NCBI GenBank assembly: GCA_002021875.1
Contig: CP018627.1
Location: forward strand, 4,464,001-4,528,000
Source of the DNA: Streptomyces hygroscopicus
Lineage (GTDB): Bacteria; Actinomycetota; Actinomycetes; Streptomycetales; Streptomycetaceae
Length of the DNA: 64,000 bases
Direction: 5' to 3'
Part shown: piece by piece, positions 42,434 through 49,605 of the stretch
Layout of the letters: the number at the start of each line of letters is the position of its first letter
Position numbering within the stretch: position 1 is the first letter of the stretch
Made by a program: the position numbers and the translations under genes
The notes under the pieces: generated by a model
Seen by the model: only the letters and a program-made list of their open reading frames with translations
The model's database searches: none
What the model was told of the DNA's origin: nothing

Positions 42434-43710
42434 CAGTCCCCTCCCCTACGCGGCTGCAGAGGCAGTCTCACCCGCACCCGGAAACCGCCCTCGGGCAGGG
42501 GTGCCGCCTCGCAGCTTCCGCGCAGCGCGGTCACCCGCTCGCGCATGCCCAGCAGGCCGTGTCCGCCGCCGCCGGTCTCCTCCCCGGGCGCCGGGGGCTC
42601 CCCCTCCGGCCCCTCGGGCCGCGTCCCCGCCCCGTCGTCCTCGACCGTGACCTCCAGGGCGCTCCCGGCAGCGCCGCCGACACGGGCGATGCGAATCTCG
42701 GCCGTGGCCCCGGGCCCGGCGTGCTTGTGCACATTGGTCAGCGCCTCCTGGACGACCCGGTAGGCCGTGAGGTCCACCGAGCCCGGCAGCGGGCCCAGCG
42801 CCTCCGGCGGCTGCGCCCGGACCCGGACCCGCATCCCGGCCCGTACGAAGCCGTCCACGAGCTGGTCCAGGACGGCGAGGCCGGGTGCCGGTTCGGTGGG
42901 GGCGGCGGGGTCGCCGTACTGCCGCAGCAGGCCGACCGTGGCGCGCAGCTCCTCCAGCGCCGAGCGGCTCGCCTGCCGTACGTGGGCGAGCGCCTCCTTG
43001 GCCTGGTCCGGGCGGTTGTCCATGACATGGGAGGCGACCCCGGCCTGAACGTTGACCAGCGCGATGTGATGGGCCACGACATCGTGCAGCTCACGGGCGA
43101 TCCGCAGCCGCTCCTCGGCGACCCGGCGGCGCGCCTCCTCCTCACGGGTGCGCTCGGCGCGGACCGCCCGCTCCTCGATGGCGGCGACATAGGCGCGCCG
43201 GCTGCGCACCGCGTCGCCGGTGGCCGCGGCCAGCCCGGCCCAGGCGAACAGGCCCCAGTTCTCCTGCGAGTACCAGGGGTTGAGCGAGAAGAGCATCCCG
43301 GCCCCGGTGAGCAGCACGGCCGTGGCGGCGCCGAGCCGCCAGGTGGTGGGGCGGTCGGTACGGGTCGCGGCGGTGTAGAGCGCCACCACGACCCCGAACA
43401 CGATCGAGGTGCGCGGCGGGCCCTCGTCATTGGTGACGATCTCGACGAGGGTCAGGGCGACGGTGAAGGCGAGCACCCCGCGGGGCAGATCGCGGCGGAA
43501 CACCAGCGAGGCGGCGGCGAGGACGGCCAGCAGCACGAAGAAGGGGCCCAGCGGCTGGTGGCGCATGCGCGGACCGGCCACGGCGCCGATCAGGATCAGC
43601 GCGAGGACCCCGATCGCCACCAGGGTGTCCAGGGCTCGGGGGTGGGCACACAGCCAGCGGTGCGGACGGGCCAGACCCGGCCCGACGGCGAGGGGAGTCA
43701 CGGAATCCAA
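42433..43710 (-). CDS. Sensor histidine kinase, NarL/DesK type
   Basis: The 425-residue kinase has about five transmembrane helices in the first 170 residues (DTLVAIGVLALILIGAVAG, FFVLLAVLAAASLVF and others) with short loops, so it probably senses a membrane or intramembrane signal. The HisKA_3 segment is RIARELHDVVAHHIALVNVQAGVASHVM (phospho-acceptor His near residue 212). The HATPase domain holds EALTNVHKHAGPGATAEI and DDGAGTRPEGPEGE...GHGLLGMRERVTALRG. The extra Pro/Glu/Gly loop inside the ATP lid is longer than usual. It pairs with the overlapping regulator. Confidence 0.9.
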   Translation of the reverse strand: MDSVTPLAVGPGLARPHRWLCAHPRALDTLVAIGVLALILIGAVAGPRMRHQPLGPFFVLLAVLAAASLVFRRDLPRGVLAFTVALTLVEIVTNDEGPPRTSIVFGVVVALYTAATRTDRPTTWRLGAATAVLLTGAGMLFSLNPWYSQENWGLFAWAGLAAATGDAVRSRRAYVAAIEERAVRAERTREEEARRRVAEERLRIARELHDVVAHHIALVNVQAGVASHVMDNRPDQAKEALAHVRQASRSALEELRATVGLLRQYGDPAAPTEPAPGLAVLDQLVDGFVRAGMRVRVRAQPPEALGPLPGSVDLTAYRVVQEALTNVHKHAGPGATAEIRIARVGGAAGSALEVTVEDDGAGTRPEGPEGEPPAPGEETGGGGHGLLGMRERVTALRGSCEAAPLPEGGFRVRVRLPLQPRRGGD

Positions 43711-43813
43711 CGGTAAGGGCCGCCGCGGGGCGCCCGGCTTGACGGGCGGCCCGTACCCGGCCGGTGAAGGGAGGCACGACCTGTGCTGGAGTGTGGTCCG
43801 GGGGTGCGCCGCA

Positions 43814-44092
43814 CTAGCCCGGAATGAGGCCGTCGTCCTTGAGCATCGCCTTGACTTCCTCGAGGGTCGCGCCGGCCGCGGGGAGGATCAGCTCGGACGG
43901 CTGGAGCGCGTCGTCGGGCAGGGGCTCACCGGCCGAGCGCACCGCGTCCAGCAGCGCGCCCAGGGTCTTCCGGAAGCCCTCGTGATCGCCGCCCTCGATC
44001 TCGGCGAGCAGCTCGTCGTCCAGCCTGTTCAGTCCGGGCAGATGGCTTTCGGCCACCCGCACCTGGCCCTCCCCCATGATCCGTACGATCAT
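43814..44092 (-). CDS. pspAA: PspA-associated protein PspAA
   Basis: The 92-residue acidic protein (MIVRIMGEGQVRVAESHLPGLNRLDDELLAEIEGGD...) matches the PspAA domain, which in actinobacteria is nearly always next to pspA. It ends in EEVKAMLKDDGLIPG. It is thought to regulate or bind PspA; no enzymatic motif is present. Its start lies 39 bases after the pspA stop, so the two are one unit. Confidence 0.82.
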   Translation of the reverse strand: MIVRIMGEGQVRVAESHLPGLNRLDDELLAEIEGGDHEGFRKTLGALLDAVRSAGEPLPDDALQPSELILPAAGATLEEVKAMLKDDGLIPG

Positions 44093-44131
44093 GACGACCT
44101 CCTTGGAGACCTCGCCCAGGCGGGGCGCGGG

Positions 44132-44920
44132 CTACTGCTTGTCGAACTTGTGCGGGGTCTGGGACTGCTGGGCCCCGTCGGTCTTGCCGCCCTCGATCGC
44201 CTGCTGCGGGCTGCCCCCGGCCAGCTCGGCCTTCATCCGCTGCAGCTCCAGCTCCACGTCCGTACCGCCGGAGATCCGGTCGAGCTCGGCCGCGATGTCG
44301 TCCTTGGTGGCCATGCCGGACTGGTCGTCCAGGGCGCCGGAGGCCAGCAGCTCGTCGATCGCGCCCGCGCGGGCCTGCAGCTGCGCCGTCTTGTCCTCGG
44401 CACGCTGGATCGCCATGCCGACGTCGCCCATCTCCTCGGAGATGCCGGAGAACGCCTCACCGATACGGGTCTGCGCCTGGGCCGCGGTGTAGGTGGCCTT
44501 GATGGTCTCCTTACGCGTGCGGAAGGCGTCGACCTTGGCCTGCAGCCGCTGGGCGGCCAGGGTCAGCTTCTCCTCCTCGCCCTGCAGCGTCTGGTGCTGG
44601 GTCTCCAGGTCGGTGACCTGCTGCTGCAGCGCGGCGCGGCGGGAGAGCGCCTCGCGGGCCAGGTCCTCCCGGCCGAGCGCGAGCGCCTTGCGCCCCTGGT
44701 CCTCCAGCTTGGTGGACTGCCCCTGCAACTGGTTGAGCTGCAGCTCAAGACGCTTGCGCGAGGTCGCCACGTCGGCAACGCCACGCCGCACCTTCTGGAG
44801 CAGCTCAAGCTGTTTCTGGTACGAGTAGTCAAGGGTCTCGCGCGGGTCCTCGGCCCGGTCCAGGGCCTTGTTGGCCTTCGCGCGGAAGATCATCCCCATA
44901 CGCTTCATGACACCGCTCAT
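44132..44920 (-). CDS. pspA: PspA/IM30 (ESCRT-III-like) membrane-stress protein
   Basis: The 262-residue protein is almost entirely helical and coiled coil: MKRMGMIFRAKANKALDRAEDP at the amphipathic N-terminus, then YSYQKQLELLQKVRRGVADV, RKRLELQLNQLQGQSTKLEDQ and EEMGDVGMAIQRAEDKTAQLQ. The C-terminal tail is GGKTDGAQQSQTPHKFDKQ. PspA forms membrane-bound rods or rings that protect damaged membranes and proton-motive force. The start MSGVMKRMG was chosen over 16 upstream Arg/Ser-rich residues. In E. coli pspF-pspBC control it; here the partner is PspAA, and a two-component system lies directly downstream. Confidence 0.93.
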   Translation of the reverse strand: MSGVMKRMGMIFRAKANKALDRAEDPRETLDYSYQKQLELLQKVRRGVADVATSRKRLELQLNQLQGQSTKLEDQGRKALALGREDLAREALSRRAALQQQVTDLETQHQTLQGEEEKLTLAAQRLQAKVDAFRTRKETIKATYTAAQAQTRIGEAFSGISEEMGDVGMAIQRAEDKTAQLQARAGAIDELLASGALDDQSGMATKDDIAAELDRISGGTDVELELQRMKAELAGGSPQQAIEGGKTDGAQQSQTPHKFDKQ

Positions 44921-45168
44921 GGGCCTCGCGCGCCCCCTTCTGACGGACGTGTGACTCCGGCACTCCAACAGACCCAGCCTACGGGGCCCGCTTCCATTAC
45001 CGCACTGTTCGAGCCCGCTCGCGCTCCTCCTGCAGGACGATCAGAGCGCGGGAGCCTCCGGCGCAAGGAGGAGTGTGTCCCCTGTGTCCCGATACGGCGG
45101 GACTCCGTTGCCTGATCGTTCCCCCTGAGGCTGGGGCGCACACTCCGCAACCCGTACCCTTGGGCCTT

Positions 45169-45765
45169 GTGTTCCGAAGCCGTTCCAAGGATGAGCAGGC
45201 CGCAACCACCAAGGTGACCGCGGACCAGCCGCAGCAGACCCGTGACCCGCAGGCGCCCAAGGGCCGCCCCACTCCCAAGCGGAGCGAGGCCCAGTCGCAG
45301 CGCCGCAGCCTGGCGAAGACGCCGGCCAACCGTAAGGACGCCAGCAAGCGTGCCCGCGAGGCCCGCCGCGCCGACCTGGCCAAGCAGCGCGAGGCGCTGG
45401 CCGGGGGCGACGAGCGGTATCTGCCGCCCCGCGACAAGGGTCCGGTGCGGCGCTTCGCCCGCGACTTCGTGGACTCGCGGTTCTCCGTCGCCGAGTACTT
45501 CCTGCCGCTCGCGGTGGTCATCCTGATCCTGAGCATGATCCAGGCCGGGGCCATGCAGAGCTATGTGCTGCTGCTGTGGATGGTGGTCATCGTCCTGATC
45601 GTGATCAACTCCATCTTCTTCGGCTTCCAGCTCAAGCGGCAGCTCCGCCAGCGCTTCCCCGACGAGAATCTGCGCGGCGCGGTGGCGTACGCCCTGATGC
45701 GTACCCTCCAGATGCGCCGACTGCGGCTGCCCAAGCCGCAGGTCAAGCGCGGAGAGCGACCCTGA
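45169..45765 (+). CDS. DUF3043 membrane protein
   Basis: The 198-residue protein has a very basic, Gln/Arg/Lys-rich N-terminal half (TPKRSEAQSQRRSLAKTPANRKDASKRAREARRAD...). The DUF3043 core follows: PPRDKGPVRRFARDFVDSRFSVAEYFLP, then two transmembrane helices (AVVILILSMIQAGAMQSYVLLLWMVVIVLIVINSIFFGF). It ends in a cytoplasmic RTLQMRRLRLPKPQVKRGERP. Function unknown; it is conserved in actinobacteria. The GTG start follows no strong ribosome site. Its stop overlaps the methyltransferase start. Confidence 0.85.
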   Translation: MFRSRSKDEQAATTKVTADQPQQTRDPQAPKGRPTPKRSEAQSQRRSLAKTPANRKDASKRAREARRADLAKQREALAGGDERYLPPRDKGPVRRFARDFVDSRFSVAEYFLPLAVVILILSMIQAGAMQSYVLLLWMVVIVLIVINSIFFGFQLKRQLRQRFPDENLRGAVAYALMRTLQMRRLRLPKPQVKRGERP

Positions 45766-46559
45766 GCGGCAGACCCTCCGGCTTCACCGGCGGGGCGCCC
45801 GGCTGGCTGAGCCACCTCGGGGGCCTGCGGAACACCGTCCGGCAGGCGCTGGTCGCCCGCCAGCTCGATGAGCAGATCACCGCCCGCTTCCCGGTGGGAC
45901 AGCGGCTGCGGGTGCTCGACGTGGGCGTCGGCCAGGGCACCCAGACCCTGCGGCTGGCCCGCGCGGGCCATGAGGTCACCGGGCTGGAGTCCGACCCCAC
46001 CATGCTGGAGACGGCCCGCACCGCGCTCGCCGACGAGCCCGAGGGCATCCGAAGACGCGTACGGCTCCTCGAGGGCGACGGCCGGGAGACCGGGGCACAC
46101 TTCCTGCCGGGCACCTTCGACGTGGTGCTGTGCCACGGGGTGCTGATGTATCTGCCCGAACCGGATCCGCTGCTCGCCGGGCTGGCCCGGGTGCTGGCCC
46201 CCGGCGGTCTGCTCTCCCTGCTGGTGCGCAACGGTGACGCGCTGGCGATGCGGCCGGGGCTGGCCGGGGACTGGGACACGGCGCTGACCGCCTTCGACTC
46301 CCCCTCGTACACCAACCGGATCGGGCTGCCGGTGCGCGCGGACCGACGCGAGGAGCTGACCGAGACCCTGACCGCGATCGGCGCGCCGCTGCGCACCTGG
46401 TACGGCGTGCGGGTCTTCACCGACCTCGCCCCGGACGACGCCGAGCCGCCCGGCTCCCCGGAGTGGGAGCGGCTGCTGGCCGCCGAGGAGCGGGCCGGCC
46501 GCACCGATCCGTACCGCGCGGTGGCGGCGCTGCTGCATCTGTGCGGGGTACGCGGCTGA
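45762..46559 (+). CDS. SAM-dependent methyltransferase with apparent CTG start
   Basis: The 265-residue class I methyltransferase has motif I VLDVGVGQGTQTLRLA, the acidic loop VTGLESDPTMLETAR, the post-I DGRETGAHFLPGTFDVVLCHGVLMYLPEP and a C-terminal YGVRVFTDLAPDDAEPP. It resembles CmoA/SmtA-type enzymes, and the substrate is unknown. No ATG, GTG or TTG occurs in frame between the upstream gene and a GTG right before motif I. The CTG at 45762 has GGAGAG 5 bases upstream and overlaps the previous stop as CTGA, exactly where a GTGA overlap would be expected. The start therefore appears to be CTG. Confidence 0.8.
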   Translation: MSGRPSGFTGGAPGWLSHLGGLRNTVRQALVARQLDEQITARFPVGQRLRVLDVGVGQGTQTLRLARAGHEVTGLESDPTMLETARTALADEPEGIRRRVRLLEGDGRETGAHFLPGTFDVVLCHGVLMYLPEPDPLLAGLARVLAPGGLLSLLVRNGDALAMRPGLAGDWDTALTAFDSPSYTNRIGLPVRADRREELTETLTAIGAPLRTWYGVRVFTDLAPDDAEPPGSPEWERLLAAEERAGRTDPYRAVAALLHLCGVRG

Positions 46560-46568
46560 TCCGGCGAC

Positions 46569-46594
46569 GGGGTGGCGGTGGGCACCGCCACCCC
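46569..46594 (+). terminator. Perfect 11-bp hairpin after the methyltransferase
   Basis: GGGGTGGCGGT and ACCGCCACCCC pair around GGGC, 9 bases after the stop. It also faces the end of the small minus-strand gene. Confidence 0.7.
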
Positions 46595-46684
46595 GCGCGG
46601 GTCCTGCCCGGCGCGCCCGACCGCGCTTGGGCGCGCCTGCCCTATTCGGTGCCTTTGCCTACTCCGCGCGTTTGCCCATTCGGT

Positions 46685-46718
46685 GCGCCTGTCCGTCAGG
46701 CGCGCCTGTCCGTCAGGC
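46685..46718. repeat. 17-bp perfect direct duplication
   Basis: GCGCCTGTCCGTCAGGC occurs twice without a gap, just before the end of the minus-strand small gene. Related short motifs (GCGCCTGYCC, CATTCGGTGCG) occur upstream, suggesting decayed further copies. Confidence 0.85.
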
Positions 46719-46725
46719 GTTTTGT

Positions 46726-46929
46726 CTACTCGCCGTGCAGGCTCATCGGGCCGTAGATCTTCGTACCGTCCTCGAAGAGCGTCACCTGTTCCGCGCCGCC
46801 TTCGAGGAGCGCCCGCCACTCCTCACCGATCCACGACTCCGCGTCCCCCTGGGTCGGGAACTCCTCCGGCTGCACCGCGGGCTTCGTCTCCGCCCCGTCG
46901 GACTTCTCGAACCGCCATGTCCACGCCAT
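46726..46929 (-). CDS. Small conserved-type protein, 67 residues
   Basis: The product (MAWTWRFEKSDGAETKPAV... GAEQVTLFEDGTKIYGPMSL) is a compact alpha/beta protein without membrane segments or Cys. EEFPTQGDAESWIGEEWRALL is probably one helix after a loop. The start MAWTWRF has GGAGG upstream; the 5-codon extension (MEEAG) covers that ribosome site and was rejected. I recall such 65-70 residue proteins as widespread in Streptomyces, with unknown function. Two near-identical 19-bp repeats lie directly upstream of its ribosome site. Confidence 0.72.
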   Translation of the reverse strand: MAWTWRFEKSDGAETKPAVQPEEFPTQGDAESWIGEEWRALLEGGAEQVTLFEDGTKIYGPMSLHGE

Positions 46930-46945
46930 TCCAGCCTCCTCCATC

Positions 46946-46985
46946 CCGCCGGCCCACAGGTGATACCCGCCGGTCCACAGGTGAT
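46946..46985. repeat. Two 19-bp direct repeats upstream of the 67-residue gene
   Basis: CCGCCGGYCCACAGGTGAT occurs at 46946-46964 and 46967-46985, differing at one base and spaced 21 bp start to start. They lie 17-56 bases upstream of the minus-strand start, within the likely promoter or leader. Confidence 0.8.
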
Positions 46986-47069
46986 GTCTGCCCGCAGCCT
47001 AGGTGACTGATCACTCCGTACGGGGTGGCCCCGCGCGACCCGTGGGATCGGACGCGAGACGATCGGGGC

Positions 47070-48269
47070 GTGGAACTCACTCTTCTGGGCACCGGAGCCC
47101 CCGACGGGCTGCCGCGCCACGGCTGTCCCTGCGCCTCCTGTGCCGCCGCCGTCGGCGAGGAGGCGCGGGCCGCCACCTCGCTGCTGATCGACGGCGCGCT
47201 GCTGATCGACCTCACCCCGGGGGCCGCCTTCGCCGCCGCGCGGGCCGGCCACTCGCTGGCCGGCGTCCGGCAGGTGCTGCTCTCCCATCCGCACGCGGGC
47301 CCGGCCGTCGAGTTCCCGGCCGGACTGCCGGCGCCGGGGCGGGTGCCGGACGGCCGCACGCTGCCCCTGATCAGCGGCCACCGGGTGCGGGCGGTCGCGC
47401 TGGACTCCCCCGGTACCGGCTACGAGGTCACCGGCCCCGACGGCACCCGGCTGCTGTACCTCCCGCCGGGCGCCGCCGCCGCGGGCCTCGCCGATCCGGC
47501 CGAGCCGTACGGCATGGTGCTGCTCGACGTGCTGGGCCGCCCCGACGCCCTGGCCGCCCTGCGCGCCTCGGGCGCCGTGGGCGCCACCACCGACGTCCTG
47601 GCCGTCCATCTCGACCACACCACCCCGCCCGGCCGGGAGCTGCACCGCCGTCTGGCCACGGCGGGCGCGCGGGCGGTGCCGGACGGGCGGACGCTGATCG
47701 TCGGCGAGTACTCCGCGGTACCGGATCTGCCGCGCCGCACGCTGGTGCTGGGCGGCGCCCGGTCCGGTAAGTCCCTGGAGGCGGAACGGCGGCTGGCCGC
47801 CTTCCCCGACGTCCTGTACGTCGCCACGGGCGGCACCCGCGAAGCCGACCCCGAATGGGCCGCCCGCGTCGCCGCCCACCGCGAGCGCCGCCCCGGCTCC
47901 TGGCGCACCGCCGAGACCTGCGATCTGACACCGCTGCTCGCCGAGGACGGCCCACCGCTGCTCATCGACTGCCTGGCGCTGTGGCTCACCGACGCGATGG
48001 ACTCCGTGAACGCCTGGGACGACGAGAAGTGGGCGAACGGCGGTGAACGCGCCCTCCGCGAGCGGGTGTCCGCCCTCGTCGCCGGGGTCCGCGCCACCAG
48101 CCGTACGGTGGTCGCGGTGAGCAACGAGGTCGGCTCCGGCGTCGTCCCCGCGACCGCCTCCGGCCGCCGCTTCCGCGATGAACTGGGCCGGTTGAACGCG
48201 ATGTTCGCCGAGGAGTGCGAGCAGGTGCTGCTGGTGGTGGCCGGGCAGGCCCTCCCCCTCCGGGGCTGA
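47070..48269 (+). CDS. cobU: CobU (adenosylcobinamide kinase/guanylyltransferase) fused to a degenerate metallo-beta-lactamase domain
   Basis: In this 399-residue protein, residues about 1-215 form a metallo-beta-lactamase-like domain resembling PhnP: ELTLLGTGAPDGLPRHGCPCASC with its Cys cluster, but LSHPHAGPAVEF where HxHxDH is expected. Residues 225-399 are CobU: the P-loop TLVLGGARSGKSLEAERRL, VLYVATGGTREADPEW, the guanylate-accepting His in AAHRERRPGSW and VAVSNEVGSGVVPATASGRRFRDELGRLN. CobU phosphorylates adenosylcobinamide and activates it with GTP for joining to the lower ligand. The gene precedes cobT on the same strand, separated by two opposite genes. The role of the N-terminal domain is unknown. 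Confidence 0.9.
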   Translation: MELTLLGTGAPDGLPRHGCPCASCAAAVGEEARAATSLLIDGALLIDLTPGAAFAAARAGHSLAGVRQVLLSHPHAGPAVEFPAGLPAPGRVPDGRTLPLISGHRVRAVALDSPGTGYEVTGPDGTRLLYLPPGAAAAGLADPAEPYGMVLLDVLGRPDALAALRASGAVGATTDVLAVHLDHTTPPGRELHRRLATAGARAVPDGRTLIVGEYSAVPDLPRRTLVLGGARSGKSLEAERRLAAFPDVLYVATGGTREADPEWAARVAAHRERRPGSWRTAETCDLTPLLAEDGPPLLIDCLALWLTDAMDSVNAWDDEKWANGGERALRERVSALVAGVRATSRTVVAVSNEVGSGVVPATASGRRFRDELGRLNAMFAEECEQVLLVVAGQALPLRG

Positions 48270-48286
48270 GCGCGCGGCGCCGCCCT

Positions 48287-49591
48287 CTACGGTGCCAGGA
48301 GCCGTCCCGCGGCCAGCGCCGCCGCCACCGCGCCTCCGGCCGCCACCGCCGAGGCGGCGAACAGCGGAATCCTCGGCACCCAGGTGCGCAGCACGGCGGA
48401 CCGGGAGGCCCGGTCCAGCAGCGCGTCCCGCCCGCGCAGCACGATCAGGCCGACGCTCATGAGGGTGAGCGCCATGCCGGCGCCGAAGGCGGCCACCATC
48501 GCCAGGGCGATGCCGGTTCTGCCGGTGAGCAGCCCGGTGAGCAGGACCAGGAAGGCGGACGGTGACGGCAGCAGACCGCCGGAGGTGCCGAGCACGACCA
48601 GACCTCGCCAGGTGAGCAGCGAGGGGGCGTCGGGGATGTGGTGGCTGTGCCCCTGCCGTTGATCGTGGCGATGTGCGTGACCGTGACCATGACCGTGATG
48701 CGAGTGACCGTGGTGCGAGTGACCGTGATCGTGGTGGTGCGGGTGATGGTGCCCGCGGTGACGCAGATGCCGCCACAGCAGGCTCACCCCCACCCCCGCC
48801 ACCACCAGCGCCGCGAGCAGTTGCAGCCACCCCGTCAGCAGCTTCATGTCCGGCGCGTTCTTCGCCGCCAGCCACCAGCCGACCGCGAGGACCGCGACCG
48901 AGAGCGTATGCATCACGGCGACGATGCCGCCCAGCCACACCGCGTCCCGCGGTCGGCCCCGGCCGCCCACCAGATACCCGGCGGCCAGCGATTTGCCGTG
49001 CCCGGGAGCGCAGGCGTGCAGCGCGCCCACGGCCGCCGCCACGAGCAGCGCCACCGGGACGGCGGCCCCATGGTCCAGGAGGGAGACCAGATCGGTGGTC
49101 CAACTGCTCCAGCCACCCTGCGACGACGGCGAGTCGGCCGATGCTGCCGCCGGGGTCAGCGCGAGCGTGCGCGTCGGTTCCTTCGCCGTGTGCAGCCCCC
49201 CGCCGCCCTGATCGGTCACCGACAGCGTCCGGTAGGCCGGATGGACGTCCGTCAGCACGGTGACCGTAAGGCTGATCCGGTCCACCGGGCGTGGGCAGAC
49301 GAAGTGGAGCGTCATGCCGTCGGCCCGGTCCACCCGGCACGGGCCGCCGTCCTGGCGTACGGCGATATGTGCGCGCAGATAGCCCGCCACATCGCCGTCG
49401 GCCTTCTTGCGCAGGGCGGCGACGTCATCCCGCTGCGCGGACCAGGTCGTCTCCACGGCGGAGCCCGCCGCCTCGACCCTGACGACCGGCGGTGCGCCGA
49501 AGGGGTGCGCCTGGGCCGTGCCCGCGCTGCCGAACAGCAGCGCGGACACGGCGGCCGGCACGAGCAGCACCCCGGTACGGAGTGTTCGCAC
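48287..49591 (-). CDS. NicO/RcnA-type nickel-cobalt exporter with secreted N-terminal domain
   Basis: The 434-residue protein has a signal peptide ending GTAQA before HPFGAPP, which would leave His as the mature N-terminus. An extracytoplasmic domain follows (about 30-160) with one Cys pair (GGPCRV, HFVCPRP), then six or seven membrane helices. Helix 2 contains GALHACAPGHGKSLAAGYLVGG, the NicO signature like HALTPGHGK of RcnA. A loop of about 40 residues (near 270-310) is mostly His, Gly and Asp repeats, a metal-binding stretch. It probably exports Ni, Co or a similar divalent metal. The position among cobalamin genes makes cobalt attractive, by inference. The downstream partner gene lies 14 bases away. 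Confidence 0.82.
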   Translation of the reverse strand: MRTLRTGVLLVPAAVSALLFGSAGTAQAHPFGAPPVVRVEAAGSAVETTWSAQRDDVAALRKKADGDVAGYLRAHIAVRQDGGPCRVDRADGMTLHFVCPRPVDRISLTVTVLTDVHPAYRTLSVTDQGGGGLHTAKEPTRTLALTPAAASADSPSSQGGWSSWTTDLVSLLDHGAAVPVALLVAAAVGALHACAPGHGKSLAAGYLVGGRGRPRDAVWLGGIVAVMHTLSVAVLAVGWWLAAKNAPDMKLLTGWLQLLAALVVAGVGVSLLWRHLRHRGHHHPHHHDHGHSHHGHSHHGHGHGHAHRHDQRQGHSHHIPDAPSLLTWRGLVVLGTSGGLLPSPSAFLVLLTGLLTGRTGIALAMVAAFGAGMALTLMSVGLIVLRGRDALLDRASRSAVLRTWVPRIPLFAASAVAAGGAVAAALAAGRLLAP

Positions 49592-49605
49592 GGTGGTGCT
49601 TCCCC

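Noticed and set aside
46782..49340. 852-residue minus-strand frame over cobU
   Set aside because: It has low-complexity Arg/Gly/Pro composition, is antisense to cobU, and overlaps the exporter gene in the wrong frame.
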